In this document: positions 9,202 to 19,177 of the stretch, piece after piece
Layout of the letters: every line of letters starts with the position of its first letter
How positions within the stretch are numbered: position 1 is the first letter of the stretch
Source of the DNA: an uncultured Burkholderiales bacterium
Lineage (GTDB): Bacteria; Pseudomonadota; Gammaproteobacteria; Burkholderiales; Burkholderiaceae_C
Reading direction: 5' to 3'
Length of the DNA stretch: 48,006 nucleotides
Assembly (NCBI GenBank): GCA_937871935.1
Contig: CALMQI010000419.1
Coordinates: forward strand, 1 to 48,006
The notes under the pieces: generated by a model
Told to the model about the DNA's origin: nothing
The model's input: only the letters and a program-made list of their open reading frames with translations
Database searches by the model: none
Position numbers and translations under genes: made by a program

Positions 9202-10167
9202 TCAATCCATCGGCAGCGGCAGCCGGGTGCCGAGCGGAGGGCCGCCACGCGGAAAGCACAGCTCAGCGGCCTGGCGCCGACCGCCGGGGCGCTGCAGTTC
9301 GGTGAGTTCCAGGCTGCCGACGCCGCAGGCCACCACCAGCGCCTGCGGGACCGTGGAGACGATTTCGCCCGGCGCCGCCGACGGAGCGGCCGGCCGCACC
9401 ACGCCGCGCCAGGCCTTCATGACGTCGCCATCGAGCCGGAAGATCGCGCCGGGGAACGGATCGAAGGCCCGCATTCGGCGCTCGATCGCGTCGGCGTCGA
9501 GCCGCCAGTCGATTGCCGCCTCGGCCTTGGCAATCTTGCTCGCGTAGGTGACGCCCTGCGCCGGCTGCGGCATGGCTGTCAACGGTCCGCAGGACAGGCG
9601 GGTCAAGGTTTCGACGATCAGACGGGCGCCGAGCCCGGCCAGCCGCGTCTGCAGCGAGGCGCCGGTATCTGTTTTGTCGATCGACATTCGTTCACACAGC
9701 AGCATGGCACCCGTGTCGAGGCCGGCATCCATCTGCATGATGGTGACGCCGGTCATTTCGTCGCCGGCCTCAATCGCGCGCTGGATCGGCGCCGCGCCGC
9801 GCCAGCGCGGCAGCAGCGACGCGTGGATGTTCAGGCAGCCGTGGCGCGGCAGTTCAAGCAGCCAGGCCGGCAGGATCAAGCCATAGGCGGCGACGACCAA
9901 CACGGCCAAGTCCGCACCGATCAACGCTTGACGGGCTGCGTTGGCCTCGACGGCATGGCGGCCGTCCAGCCGCAAGCCAGCGGGCTGCAGCACGGGAATG
10001 GCGTGACGAATCGCCAGCTGTTTCACGGCGGAAGGCTGGAACTGCAGACCGCGCCCGGCCGGTCGATCGGGCTGTGTCACCACGATCGCGACCTCGTGCC
10101 CGGCATCGATGATCGATTGCAGCGCGCAGGCGGCGAAGTCCGGCGTGCCGGCGAAGCCGATCTTCAT
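9202..10167 (-). CDS. fmt: Methionyl-tRNA formyltransferase
   Basis: Formylates the amino group of initiator Met-tRNA using 10-formyltetrahydrofolate. The 321-residue protein starts [12 protein letters not shown], as the family does. The catalytic triad is visible: Asn113 and His115 in [14 protein letters not shown], and Asp151 in [10 protein letters not shown]-terminal OB-fold domain (about 210-315) binds tRNA. It follows def by 100 bases on the same strand; def-fmt linkage is common and makes functional sense, since the deformylase removes the group that Fmt adds. Confidence 0.96.
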   Translation of the reverse strand: MKIGFAGTPDFAACALQSIIDAGHEVAIVVTQPDRPAGRGLQFQPSAVKQLAIRHAIPVLQPAGLRLDGRHAVEANAARQALIGADLAVLVVAAYGLILPAWLLELPRHGCLNIHASLLPRWRGAAPIQRAIEAGDEMTGVTIMQMDAGLDTGAMLLCERMSIDKTDTGASLQTRLAGLGARLIVETLTRLSCGPLTAMPQPAQGVTYASKIAKAEAAIDWRLDADAIERRMRAFDPFPGAIFRLDGDVMKAWRGVVRPAAPSAAPGEIVSTVPQALVVACGVGSLELTELQRPGGRRQAAELCFPRGGPPLGTRLPLPMD

Positions 10168-10267
10168 CGGGCCGCCCGGTCGCGCCGCGCGGCGGCCGCT
10201 GGCAAGGGCGCGCTCTTCGACGCCGCTTCACGTGGCGGGATCAGCGCTTGGAGGCTGTCGCGCGCGC

Positions 10268-10795
10268 TCATGCGCGGTGCCGCTGCTCCTGCTGCTCTTC
10301 GCGTGTCCGCTTGGCCATCTTGCTGCGGATGCGTTCGCGCTTCAGTGGGCTCAGGTACTCGACGAATACCTTGCCGAGCAGATGATCCATCTCGTGCTGC
10401 ACGCAAACGGCGGTCAGCCCCTCGACCCGGCGCTCGAAGGTGCTGCCGCCACGGTCGAGTGCACGCACGGTGACCGCGCTGTGGCGCTCGACCTTGTCGT
10501 AGATAGCCGGCACCGACAGGCAGCCTTCTTCGCCGAGCACGATGTCGGCGCTGCGCCAGACGATCTCCGGGTTGATCAGGATCAGCGGCGAGCGGCGCTC
10601 CTCCGATGTGTCGATCACGATGACTCGCCGGTGCTCGTCGACCTGGGTGGCCGCCAGGCCGACGCCTTCGGCCGCATACATCGTGTCGAGCATGTCGTCG
10701 ATCAACCGGCGCACGCGCGCGTCGACCTCGTCCACCGCAGTGGCGATCTTGTTCAGTCGAGGATCGGGATAACGAAGAATCGGGAGCAATGCCAT
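10268..10795 (-). CDS. def: Peptide deformylase
   Basis: Removes the formyl group from the N-terminal methionine of nascent proteins. All three family motifs are intact in the 175-residue protein: GVGLAATQ at 44-51, EGCLS at 90-94 with metal ligand Cys92, and QHEMDH at 133-138 with His134, catalytic Glu135 and His138. The C-terminus is Lys/Arg/Gln-rich, as in E. coli Def. It is the promoter-proximal gene of def-fmt and is divergent from the LysM gene. The ORF start agrees with the conserved [14 protein letters not shown]. Confidence 0.96.
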   Translation of the reverse strand: MALLPILRYPDPRLNKIATAVDEVDARVRRLIDDMLDTMYAAEGVGLAATQVDEHRRVIVIDTSEERRSPLILINPEIVWRSADIVLGEEGCLSVPAIYDKVERHSAVTVRALDRGGSTFERRVEGLTAVCVQHEMDHLLGKVFVEYLSPLKRERIRSKMAKRTREEQQEQRHRA

Positions 10796-11043
10796 GACGC
10801 AGGGTGAACGACGAGATACAGGCGGCTACGGCTGTGGACCCGTTGCAACGGGCAAACGCGTGACGGGCTGCACACGCTTCGGTTGACGAGCCGACTTTCG
10901 TTGCGATATCAATGGTTTATAGGCAGAATCTACCAAGAAGCATGAGCATTCTGGCGGTCCGTTCCCACCAGTGTGCCTGCATCGGGCAATGACCTTGGCC
11001 CGTCCTTGATTTTGGCATCGCTCAATCAGCGGAGACTGCGTTC
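10796..11043. other. Divergent intergenic region def / LysM
   Basis: A 248-base gap between divergent genes, the longest non-coding stretch in the window, with a locally lower GC content around 10,880-10,960. It should hold promoters for both def and the LysM-dprA operon. One plus-strand promoter candidate is listed separately. No RNA gene fold was recognised. Confidence 0.6.
10883..10912 (+). promoter_or_regulatory. Candidate sigma70 promoter for the LysM-dprA-smg genes
   Basis: TTGACG at 10883-10888 matches the -35 consensus in five of six bases. After an 18-base spacer, TATCAA at 10907-10912 matches the -10 in four of six. It lies in the AT-richer part of the divergent gap and would give a leader of about 125 bases before the LysM gene. 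Predicted only by inspection. Confidence 0.4.
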
Positions 11044-12222
11044 ATGAATCGAACCGAGATGTGCCCGAGCCTTCCACGCAGGTTGATGCCCTGGTGCCTG
11101 GGCGCGGCCCTCGTGTCGTTGACGGCGATGGCGCAAGCGGCCACCTGGCCTGTCACCCCGGAACAGCGCGGAACCGCATCCCAGGTCGCCCAGGCCGGCG
11201 TGCCGCTGTCGGAGCTGGCGCCCAACGCGCCGGACTCGCACACAGTGCAGAAGGGCGACACGCTGTGGGACATCTCCAAGCTCTTCCTGCGCTCGCCGTG
11301 GCGCTGGCCCGAGCTATGGGGCATGAACATGGACCAGATCCGCAATCCGCACCTGATCTACCCGGGGCAGATGCTGATGCTGGTGAAGGTGGGCGATCGC
11401 GCGATGCTGCGCGTGGGCCAGGCCGCTGGCGTCGAGGCGCCGACCAACACCGTCAAGCTGTCGCCACGCGTGCGCTACGAGACGCTCGACAACGGTGCGA
11501 TCCCGTCGATTCCGCTGCATTTGATCGGGCCGTTCCTCAATGAGGCGGTCGTGTTCTCCACCGACGAGCTGGCCACGGCGCCGCGTATCGTGGCGTCGCA
11601 GGAGGGCCGCGTGCTGATGTCGCGTGGCGAGACGGCCTACGTGCGCGGCGACCTCAAGGGCAACCGCGACTTCCGTGTCTTTCGCGACAGCAAGCCGCTG
11701 CTCGATCCAGTAACCCGCGAGCTGCTCGGCTATGAAGCGCGCTACGTGGGAACCGCGGAGTTCGTGCGCGACGGCGGCTTGGCGACCGTGGATGGCAAGA
11801 ACGCGCAGATCGTGCCGGCGACCTTCCGCATGACCAGTATTCGCCAGGAAGCCGGCGTCGGCGACCGCCTCGCGCCGGTGCCGCAACGCGACTACTCGGC
11901 CTACGTGCCGCATGCGCCGGCCAAGCCGATGGACGGGCGCATTGTGTCGATCTACGGCGAGGCCATATCGGCCGGTCAGAACCAGATCGTCACGATCAAC
12001 CGCGGCGACCGCGACGGGGTCGAGCGCGGCCATGTCATGGCCCTGTGGCGCGATGGCACGCGCGAAGTCGACAAGACCGATCCGTCGCGGCCGGTGATGA
12101 AGCTGCCGGACGAGCGTGTGGGCATGCTGTTCGTCTTCCGCACTTTCGAGCGAGTGTCGTACGCGTTGATCCTGACCTCGCAAGACCCGATCAAGCCAGG
12201 CGACCGGTTTACCCAGCCCTGA
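11044..12222 (+). CDS. LysM domain protein upstream of dprA
   Basis: A 392-residue exported protein. A signal peptide (about 1-32, ending AMAQA) is followed by one LysM peptidoglycan-binding domain at about 66-113 (HTVQKGDTLWDISK to YPGQMLML) and a roughly 270-residue C-terminal region of unknown fold. LysM proteins of this layout precede dprA in many betaproteobacteria, where they are presumed periplasmic cell-wall binders. A link to competence or DNA uptake is suggested only by gene order. The 24-base gap to dprA makes co-transcription likely. Confidence 0.85.
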   Translation: MNRTEMCPSLPRRLMPWCLGAALVSLTAMAQAATWPVTPEQRGTASQVAQAGVPLSELAPNAPDSHTVQKGDTLWDISKLFLRSPWRWPELWGMNMDQIRNPHLIYPGQMLMLVKVGDRAMLRVGQAAGVEAPTNTVKLSPRVRYETLDNGAIPSIPLHLIGPFLNEAVVFSTDELATAPRIVASQEGRVLMSRGETAYVRGDLKGNRDFRVFRDSKPLLDPVTRELLGYEARYVGTAEFVRDGGLATVDGKNAQIVPATFRMTSIRQEAGVGDRLAPVPQRDYSAYVPHAPAKPMDGRIVSIYGEAISAGQNQIVTINRGDRDGVERGHVMALWRDGTREVDKTDPSRPVMKLPDERVGMLFVFRTFERVSYALILTSQDPIKPGDRFTQP

Positions 12223-12246
12223 CGCGGAACGGGGCAGGCCGGCGCG

Positions 12247-13368
12247 ATGGCGGCCGACGACGGCGAAGACGAGCTGGCCGCTTGGCTGCGCCTGCTGAAC
12301 GTGCCCACAGCGGGCCGGCAGCAGATTCGCCGGGTGCTCGCGGAATATGGCTCGCCACAGGCGGTCTTGTCGGCGCCGCGAGCCCAGTGGCGCCAGCATT
12401 TTGGTGAAGCCGGCGCCGCTGCGCTGGAGGCCGACGACGAGCGCCTGCGCGCCGAACTTGACCGCGCTCGATCCTGGCTCGCCGACGCGGCCGATCGGCA
12501 TTGGCTGGCACTCGGTGATCCGCGTTACCCCGACGCGCTGCTGCAAACGGCCGATCCTCCGCTGCTGCTGTATCTGCAAGGCCGGGTCGAACTTCTGCGC
12601 ACCCGGTGCATCGCCGTTGTGGGCAGCCGCAACCCGACGGCGCAGGGCGCCGACAATGCTCGCGGGTTCGCCGAGCAACTGGGGCGTGCCGGCTACACGA
12701 TCGTCTCGGGCATGGCGCTTGGCATCGATGCCGCGGCTCACCTCGGTGCACTGGCAGCCGGCAGCGGGACGATCGCGGTCGTCGGCACCGGCCTGGACCG
12801 TGTCTACCCGCGTGGCAATCGCGATCTTGCACACCGTATCGCCGAGTCCGGCCTGCTGGTCAGCGAGTTTGCGTTCGGCACACCGCCGCTGCAGCCGAAC
12901 TTTCCGCAACGCAATCGCATCATTGCGGGCTTGAGCCTCGGCACGCTGGTCGTCGAGGCCGCGCTGCAGTCGGGGTCGTTGATCACCGCCGCACAGGCGG
13001 CCGACGCCAACCGCGAGGTATTCGCGATTCCCGGTTCGATCCACTCGCCGCAAGCACGCGGCTGTCACGCGTTGCTCAAGCAAGGCGCCAAACTGGTCGA
13101 GACGGCCCAGGACGTGCTCGACGAACTGGACGACCTGTTCGCGACGGCGCCACCGCCTGCTGCGACGCCCGAGCAGAAGGCGGCGCCAGCGGCCGCACGT
13201 GACCCGGTGCTCGAGGCCATGGGCTACGAACCGGTCGGTCTCGATGCCCTGCAGGCGCGCACTGGGCTTGCGACCGGTCCGCTCAGCGCGCGTCTGCTCG
13301 AACTGGAACTCGCGGGACAGGTCGCGCGTCTGCCTGGCGGCGCATATCAGCGTCGGGCAGCCGGCTGA
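12247..13368 (+). CDS. dprA: DNA-processing protein DprA
   Basis: DprA (Smf) protects incoming single-stranded DNA during natural transformation and loads RecA onto it. The 373-residue protein has an N-terminal helical (SAM-like) part, an extended Rossmann fold with VGSRNPT at 125-131, SGMALGIDAAAH at 154-165 and FPQRNRIIAGLS at 219-230, and a C-terminal winged-helix-like domain from about 315. All positions expected for ssDNA and RecA binding regions are present, so the gene looks functional. It sits between the LysM gene and smg, as is usual in Burkholderiales. Presence alone does not prove that the strain is competent. Confidence 0.95.
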   Translation: MAADDGEDELAAWLRLLNVPTAGRQQIRRVLAEYGSPQAVLSAPRAQWRQHFGEAGAAALEADDERLRAELDRARSWLADAADRHWLALGDPRYPDALLQTADPPLLLYLQGRVELLRTRCIAVVGSRNPTAQGADNARGFAEQLGRAGYTIVSGMALGIDAAAHLGALAAGSGTIAVVGTGLDRVYPRGNRDLAHRIAESGLLVSEFAFGTPPLQPNFPQRNRIIAGLSLGTLVVEAALQSGSLITAAQAADANREVFAIPGSIHSPQARGCHALLKQGAKLVETAQDVLDELDDLFATAPPPAATPEQKAAPAAARDPVLEAMGYEPVGLDALQARTGLATGPLSARLLELELAGQVARLPGGAYQRRAAG

Positions 13369-13391
13369 CCAACCAGCCCAGGACGCTCGGG

Positions 13392-13397
13392 TATAGT
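13392..13397 (+). promoter_or_regulatory. -10-like box six bases before smg
   Basis: TATAGT (five of six consensus bases) is followed by six bases and then the smg ATG. There is no Shine-Dalgarno sequence. This geometry would start transcription at or beside the start codon, giving a leaderless smg mRNA independent of dprA read-through. No good -35 is visible at 16-18 bases upstream. Confidence 0.35.
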
Positions 13398-13403
13398 GAA
13401 TCC

Positions 13404-13856
13404 ATGTTCGACGTACTGGTGTATGTGTACGAAAACTACTGGCGGCCCGACGCCTGTCCGGACCATGACCAGTTGACGCGCAAGTTGTCGGCGGTCGGTT
13501 TCGAGAACGACGAGATCCAGGAGGCGCTGAGTTGGCTCGACGGGCTGGCGCAGGGCTCGCAGTCGTTGGCAGTAGCACCCTCGGGTGACAGCCTGCGCGT
13601 CTACACCGAGTCCGAACGCGAGCTGCTGGGTGACGAGTCGATCGGCTTCATCAGCTTTCTCGAGTCATCCGGCGTGTTGCCACCGGTGATGCGCGAGATG
13701 GTGCTCGACCGCGCCAAGGCCGCGTGCCAGGGGCCGATCGCGCTCGAGGACCTGAAGGTCATCGTGCTGATGATCTTCTGGAGCCTCGGGGAGGAGCCCG
13801 ACGCGCTGATCCTCGACGAGCTGTTCGTCGGCACCGATCAGCGTCTGATCCACTGA
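13404..13856 (+). CDS. smg: Smg family protein (DUF494)
   Basis: A 150-residue cytoplasmic protein of the Smg/DUF494 family, encoded beside dprA across beta- and gammaproteobacteria and without an assigned biochemical role. The N-terminus MFDVLVYVYENY and the C-terminal ALILDELFVGTDQRLIH are characteristic. It is mainly helical and acidic. In many Burkholderiales topA follows smg; here a convergent DUF1631 gene follows after 18 bases instead, so that part of the common neighbourhood is rearranged. Confidence 0.92.
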   Translation: MFDVLVYVYENYWRPDACPDHDQLTRKLSAVGFENDEIQEALSWLDGLAQGSQSLAVAPSGDSLRVYTESERELLGDESIGFISFLESSGVLPPVMREMVLDRAKAACQGPIALEDLKVIVLMIFWSLGEEPDALILDELFVGTDQRLIH

Positions 13857-13874
13857 CGCGCGGAGCCGCCTGCT

Positions 13875-16175
13875 TTAGTTCAGCAGGCGTGAGGGGTCGG
13901 CATCCAGCTTGGCCAACGCGGTGCGCGTGGCACGCACCGTGAGCGACTCCTCCTGCGCCGGCAGCAGCAGGCCCGCCTGCAGGAATGCCGCCAGCCGCTG
14001 CTGCTGGAACAACACGCAGCGCCCCTGCGGCGTGACGAACAACGAGAGCTGACGCCGCATGCCCTGCCACGACAGCTGGACGGGTTCGTTGCGGCCGCGG
14101 TAGTCGAGCATGTACCAGCTGCCCACCTGAAGTTCGCGCGCCCACGCCAGCATCGCGGGGGTCGGCATCGAGCCTCCCTCGGCGACCACCTCGAGCTCGG
14201 AGCTCTCGTGGCCCGACAGGTCGAGCACGATCGATTCGTCGATCTTCACGTCGGCCGCATCGGGCAGCAGTTCCTCGAGTGATTCCAGGCGTTCGGTCAG
14301 ATCGTCGAGCCGGTCGCTCGGGATCACAGCGGCCTTGGCGGTGAAGGCGGCCGCCAGCGAGTTGTTGAGCACCTGGATGTGCTCGTCCTGCTTTTCGGCG
14401 CTCATGCCGGCCGACGCCATGCCGTCGCGCAAGGTCTTCAGCAGCGGCGGCAGCCGGCGGATGACTTCGGCGCGCTCTTCCCGCGTGACCTTGGCGCCGG
14501 CCGACCAGATGACGTCGGTGGCCGCGCGCTTTATGGCCTTGGTCTGTTCGGCCTGCTGGCCGTAGCGCACTGCAGTGGTGGCCAGCACGTCGGCCCAGAC
14601 CTGGAACAGGAACTGGCGCACATCTTCCTGCACCGGCACCTCGTTGAGCATGCGCCGCAACTCGATCGTGTACTGGATCGCCAGCGTTTCGCGCTGCTCG
14701 ATCTGCTGCGCCAGCGAGACCCCCTTGCGGGTGGCCTCGTTCTCGTTCTTGAAGTAGTGCTCAAGGAACTTCTCGAACTCGATCAGCACGGTCTGGAACA
14801 CCCTGCGGCCGGTGTCCGGATAGGCCTCGACCACCTGCACCACGCGCTTCACCTCCTTGCTGAGGGCTTCGCCGGCGTTCTCGGTCGAGCTGTCGAAGCC
14901 CATCACGCAGGCGCCCATGCGGTCGATCAGGCGTCGCGCCGGATGGTCGATGGTGGCAAAGAAATCCGGCTCGCTGACCGCGACACGCAGTACCGGCATC
15001 TGCAGCCGCGCGAACCAGACGCGGATCGCCGCCGGGATGCGGTCTTCGGTGAGGATGGCCTGGAACATCATCGCAACGATCTCGATCGTCGCGCGTTCGA
15101 TCGGCGTGCTGGCGGCCTGCTTGAGCGCCTGCTTGCGTTGCTGCAGCTCGGCCAGCAGCACCGGCGTGCTGACGGCCTGCGCCGTATCGCCGCTGCCCGG
15201 GCGCACACCCAGCCGTTGCTGCACGCCGACCTGCGCCTCGTTGATGGCGTAGACCAACCCCGGCGAGGCCTGCCTGATCTGCGCGGTATCGGCAAAGCCA
15301 GGCAACTGCCGGCCGACCAGGTTGTTCAGCCGGCCGAGCACCTCGCCGGCGTGTTCGCGGCGCAGCGGCGAGGCGCGCGTCATCAGCCGCGTCTCATCGC
15401 CGACACGCTGGCCACCCAGCGCGCCGCGCACAGACGACTCGGGGAAGCTGCCGCTGGTCTGCCCCTCGGCAACCTGCGCGCCGCCGCCGCTCATCGTCAT
15501 GCCGGAATTGCCGGCGCCACGCGAACGCCGGATGAACGGCCGCAAGTCGACCTCCGGCAGCACCTTCTGCGAGATCAGCCAGCGGTTGGTCTCGTGATAG
15601 GCCTCCTCGACGAGGTGCGCGAACTCGTCGTGCACCACTGCCTGCAGCTCGCGCCAGCCTTCGTTGTTGAGCCCGGCCCCGCGCCAGCCGTCCAGCACCA
15701 CGCGCGCCAGCACATGGGCGCGCAGCATGTCGTTGGTGTCGAGCTCGCCGCGCTTCTCGAGCGTGGAGATGCGCGAGCGCAGGTCGGAGAACTCCCACGA
15801 GGCCCGATCCATGATCGCCAGCGCCAGTCGAGAGGTCAGGATTTCGCGCTCGATCGTGTCGTCGTCGACCAGGGACAGACCGGCGCTCGCGGCGCCGGGT
15901 GGCAGATCGCTGGACTTGGTGGCGGTGGCGCCTTGCTGCGCGAACCGGCGCACGCCCTCAGCCATCGACTGCTGCCACGCTGCACCCGACAGGCTCAGCG
16001 CCTTGGCCAGATCGCGCCGCATCAGTGCGGTGGCGGGGATCGAGGGCTTGTCCTGCAGTGCGCGCCCGGTCTCGACAACGGCGCTGGCCACACCGGCGAG
16101 GCCAGCGATCAGGTGTTCGGCGTATCGGCGCCGCGCCTGTTGGGCGATGGGGCTGGGCGCGACGCCGGGTGTCAT
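13875..16175 (-). CDS. DUF1631 family protein
   Basis: A large (about 766-residue) cytoplasmic protein of DUF1631, a family of unknown function common in beta- and gammaproteobacteria. It is mostly helical and charged, with no signal peptide or membrane segment. The C-terminal part (about residues 655-740) resembles the PilZ-like end seen in some family members, including VGSWYMLDYRGRNEPVQLSW and LFVTPQGRCVLF; that could mean cyclic-di-GMP binding, but the canonical PilZ arginines are not obvious. The frame is open to 16256, but that would overlap secF. I prefer the ATG at 16175 (MTPGVAPSP), although its ribosome site is poor. Confidence 0.8.
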   Translation of the reverse strand: MTPGVAPSPIAQQARRRYAEHLIAGLAGVASAVVETGRALQDKPSIPATALMRRDLAKALSLSGAAWQQSMAEGVRRFAQQGATATKSSDLPPGAASAGLSLVDDDTIEREILTSRLALAIMDRASWEFSDLRSRISTLEKRGELDTNDMLRAHVLARVVLDGWRGAGLNNEGWRELQAVVHDEFAHLVEEAYHETNRWLISQKVLPEVDLRPFIRRSRGAGNSGMTMSGGGAQVAEGQTSGSFPESSVRGALGGQRVGDETRLMTRASPLRREHAGEVLGRLNNLVGRQLPGFADTAQIRQASPGLVYAINEAQVGVQQRLGVRPGSGDTAQAVSTPVLLAELQQRKQALKQAASTPIERATIEIVAMMFQAILTEDRIPAAIRVWFARLQMPVLRVAVSEPDFFATIDHPARRLIDRMGACVMGFDSSTENAGEALSKEVKRVVQVVEAYPDTGRRVFQTVLIEFEKFLEHYFKNENEATRKGVSLAQQIEQRETLAIQYTIELRRMLNEVPVQEDVRQFLFQVWADVLATTAVRYGQQAEQTKAIKRAATDVIWSAGAKVTREERAEVIRRLPPLLKTLRDGMASAGMSAEKQDEHIQVLNNSLAAAFTAKAAVIPSDRLDDLTERLESLEELLPDAADVKIDESIVLDLSGHESSELEVVAEGGSMPTPAMLAWARELQVGSWYMLDYRGRNEPVQLSWQGMRRQLSLFVTPQGRCVLFQQQRLAAFLQAGLLLPAQEESLTVRATRTALAKLDADPSRLLN

Positions 16176-16206
16176 GTAGCGAGTGAGATCTAGTTCCTCG
16201 GCTACT

Positions 16207-17241
16207 CTACACCACGGCACCCGCGTTCGGGTCGTTGGGATCGTGCTCCTTGCCACCCATGCGCACCAAATCCTCGCGCTTGACGCCCAGCCACATCGCG
16301 ATGGCCGCCGCCACGAAGACCGACGAGTAGATGCCGAACAGGATGCCGATGGTCAGCGCGACCGCGAAATTGTGCAGCGTCGGGCCGCCGAACATAAGCA
16401 TCGAGAGCACCATCATCTGCGTCGAACCGTGCGTGATGATGGTGCGGCTCATCGTGCTGGTGATGGCATGATCGATCACCTCGCGGGTCGACATCTTGCG
16501 GTAGCGCCGGAAGGCCTCGCGGATCCGGTCAAAGATCACGACCGACTCATTGACCGAGTACCCCAGCACGGCGAGCACCGCGGCGAGCACCGCGAGCGAG
16601 AACTCCCACTGGAAGAAGGCGAAGAAGCCCAGGATGATCACCACGTCGTGCAGGTTGGCGACGATCGCGGCGACCGAGAACTTCCACTCGAAGCGGAAGG
16701 CCAAGTACAGCATGATGCCGATCACCACGAAGATCAGCGCCTTCACGCCGTCGGCGTAGAGTTCCCGGCCGACCGCAGGGCCGACGAACTCGGTGCGCGA
16801 CAGCTTCACGGGCTCGGCGCCGGTTGCGGCAGCGCATGCCGGCCGGCTGACCTGGGCGCCTTGCGGCGTGCTGAACTGCCGAGCCGAGACGGAGCCTCCC
16901 TCCGCGGCGCACAGTCGTTCGAACACGCCGGCGGCGACTTCCGACTGTTTCACATCACCGCGGATCGGCAGGCGGATCAGCACGTCGCGCGAGGTGCCGA
17001 AGTTCTGCACCAGTACTTCGCCATAACCCATGGCCTCGACGGTCGAGCGTGTTTTGTTGATATCGGCCGCCTGCGCGTACTCGACCTCCAACACCGTGCC
17101 GCCGGTGAATTCGATCGACAGGTGCAGCCCCCGCGTGACGAGGAAGAACACCGCCGCGGCGAAGGTGAGGAACGACACCACGTTGAGCACCAGCGCGTGG
17201 CGCATGAACGGGATGTCGCGCTTGATGCGAAAGAACTCCAT
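16207..17241 (-). CDS. secF: Protein translocase subunit SecF
   Basis: An inner-membrane partner of SecD that uses the proton-motive force to help pull exported proteins through SecYEG. The 344-residue protein has one N-terminal helix (about 17-37), a periplasmic domain, then five helices clustered from about 155 to 310. Family signatures include GGTVLEV near 48-54 and GYSVNESVVIFDRIRE in the membrane half. It starts 13 bases after secD ends, as the third gene of yajC-secD-secF. Length is normal for a betaproteobacterium. Confidence 0.96.
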   Translation of the reverse strand: MEFFRIKRDIPFMRHALVLNVVSFLTFAAAVFFLVTRGLHLSIEFTGGTVLEVEYAQAADINKTRSTVEAMGYGEVLVQNFGTSRDVLIRLPIRGDVKQSEVAAGVFERLCAAEGGSVSARQFSTPQGAQVSRPACAAATGAEPVKLSRTEFVGPAVGRELYADGVKALIFVVIGIMLYLAFRFEWKFSVAAIVANLHDVVIILGFFAFFQWEFSLAVLAAVLAVLGYSVNESVVIFDRIREAFRRYRKMSTREVIDHAITSTMSRTIITHGSTQMMVLSMLMFGGPTLHNFAVALTIGILFGIYSSVFVAAAIAMWLGVKREDLVRMGGKEHDPNDPNAGAVV

Positions 17242-17254
17242 CGAGCCTCCGGCT

Positions 17255-19144
17255 TCAGCCCTTGGAATCGGCGGCAGGGCTCGCCGCGCCGTCGGGTCGC
17301 CACACCTGGCCGATCGACACCGCCTTCAGCCGCTTCTGCCGCCCGTACCACAGGTTGACCAGTCCGCGCGAGAACATCACGGCCGAGAACATCGACGTCA
17401 GGATGCCCAGGCAGTGCACGACCGCGAAGCCACGCACCGGACCGGAGCCGAAGGCCAGCAAGGCCAGGCCCGCGATCAGCGTGGTCACGTTCGAGTCGAG
17501 GATGGTTGCCCAGGCGCGCTCGTAGCCGGTATTGATGGCGGCCTGGGCCGACACGCCGCTGCGCAGCTCCTCGCGGACGCGTTCGTTGATCAGCACGTTG
17601 GCGTCGATCGCCATGCCGAGCGTCAGCGCGATGGCCGCGATGCCGGGCAGCGTGAGCGTGGCCTGCAGCATCGACAACACGGCCACCAACAGCAGCAGGT
17701 TGAAGGCCAGCGCCAGCGTCGAGAACACGCCGAACAGCAGGTAGTAGGCGCACATGAAGGCAGCGATCGCCGCGAAACCGTAGGTGACGCTGTTGAAGCC
17801 CTTGTCGATGTTGTCGCGGCCGAGGCTCGGTCCGATGGTGCGTTCCTCGATGATTTCCATCGGCGCGGCCAGCGAGCCGGCCCGCAGCAGAAGGGCCGTG
17901 TCGTTGGCTTCCACCGTGGTCATGCGGCCCGAGATCTGCACGCGGCCGCCGCCGATTTCGCTGCGGATCACCGGCGCCGTGACGACCTCGCCCTTGCCCT
18001 TCTCGAACAGCAGGATCGCCATGCGCTTGCCCACGCTCTCTCGCGTGACGTCGCGGAAGATGCGGGCGCCCTTGGCATCGAGTGTCAGGTGGACCGCGGG
18101 TTCCTGGGTCTGGCTGTCGAAGCCGGGCTGCGCGTCGGTGAGGTTCTCGCCGGTCAGTATGACCTGGCGCTTCACGATGATCGGCGCGCCGCCGCGCTCG
18201 AGGTAACGCTCGGTGCCGAACGGCACCGGCGCGTCGCCGCGCAGGGCAGATGCCGCCTCGGCGCTCTCGTCGACCATGCGGATCTCGAGCGTCGCCGTGC
18301 GGCCGATGATGTCCTTGGCCTTGGCCGTGTCCTGCACACCCGGCAACTGCACCACCACGCGGTCGATCCCCTGCTTCTGGATCACCGGCTCCGAGATCGC
18401 GAGCTCGTTGACGCGGTTGTGCAGCGTGGTGATGTTCTGTTGGATCGCCTGTTCCTGCACACGCCGCGCAGCCTCGGGCTTCAGCGTGCCCGTGAGCCTG
18501 AGGTCACTGCCGTCTGCGCTCTCGGCCCACTGCAGATCCGGCAGCTGGTCGGCGAGCACGGCCAGCGCTTGCGCCAGCACTGCGCGATCGCGGAAGCGGA
18601 TGGCGACGTCGTTGCCTTCGCGTGTGATGCCGGTATGGCGGATGTTCCTGTCGCGCATCAGACTGCGCATGTCGCCGGCAAACGACTCGGCCTTCTTGGT
18701 CAATGCCGACTTCATGTCGACCTGCATCAGGAAGTGCACGCCGCCTCGCAGATCGAGCCCCAGGTACATCGGCAGCGCGCGCAGTGACGTCAACCAGGCC
18801 GGCGAGCGCGACAGCAGGTTGAGCGCGACGATGTAGCTCGGGTCGCTGGCGTCGGGGTTGAGCGCGCGCGAGATCGCGTCCTTGGCCTTGATCTGCGTGT
18901 CGGTGTCGGCGAACCGCGCTTTCACCGTGTTGCCCTCGAACTGCACGAAGTCGGCCTTCACGCCGGCTTGCTGGAGCACCGACTCGATGCGCGGCACGAT
19001 GGCGGCGTCGAGCTTCAGCGTGACCTTGCCGCTGGACACCTGCACGGCAGGCGCCTCGCCGAAGAAGTTGGGCAGTGTGTACAGCAGCCCCACCACCAGC
19101 GCCACGGCCAGCAGCAGATACTTCCAGAGCGGGTAGCGGTTCAT
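17255..19144 (-). CDS. secD: Protein translocase subunit SecD
   Basis: Forms the SecDF complex with SecF and completes protein export on the periplasmic side. The 629-residue protein has an N-terminal helix (about 8-24), a large periplasmic region with the DLRGGVHFL motif at about 131-139, and a C-terminal block of five helices with GMAIDANVLINERVREE, the usual proton-path segment. It lies between yajC and secF on the same strand with short gaps, so the three are almost certainly one operon. Confidence 0.96.
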   Translation of the reverse strand: MNRYPLWKYLLLAVALVVGLLYTLPNFFGEAPAVQVSSGKVTLKLDAAIVPRIESVLQQAGVKADFVQFEGNTVKARFADTDTQIKAKDAISRALNPDASDPSYIVALNLLSRSPAWLTSLRALPMYLGLDLRGGVHFLMQVDMKSALTKKAESFAGDMRSLMRDRNIRHTGITREGNDVAIRFRDRAVLAQALAVLADQLPDLQWAESADGSDLRLTGTLKPEAARRVQEQAIQQNITTLHNRVNELAISEPVIQKQGIDRVVVQLPGVQDTAKAKDIIGRTATLEIRMVDESAEAASALRGDAPVPFGTERYLERGGAPIIVKRQVILTGENLTDAQPGFDSQTQEPAVHLTLDAKGARIFRDVTRESVGKRMAILLFEKGKGEVVTAPVIRSEIGGGRVQISGRMTTVEANDTALLLRAGSLAAPMEIIEERTIGPSLGRDNIDKGFNSVTYGFAAIAAFMCAYYLLFGVFSTLALAFNLLLLVAVLSMLQATLTLPGIAAIALTLGMAIDANVLINERVREELRSGVSAQAAINTGYERAWATILDSNVTTLIAGLALLAFGSGPVRGFAVVHCLGILTSMFSAVMFSRGLVNLWYGRQKRLKAVSIGQVWRPDGAASPAADSKG

Positions 19145-19177
19145 GATGGCTGACGCCCGCTCAGGCGCGGCGCGTCG

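Noticed and set aside
11314-13578. A 754-codon minus-strand frame opposite the LysM, dprA and smg genes
   Set aside because: dprA and smg are unmistakable on the plus strand; the antisense product has no recognisable fold or start signal.
14379-18787. Plus-strand frames of about 390-600 codons opposite DUF1631, secF and secD
   Set aside because: Shadow frames over strongly conserved minus-strand genes, with low-complexity His/Arg/Gln composition.
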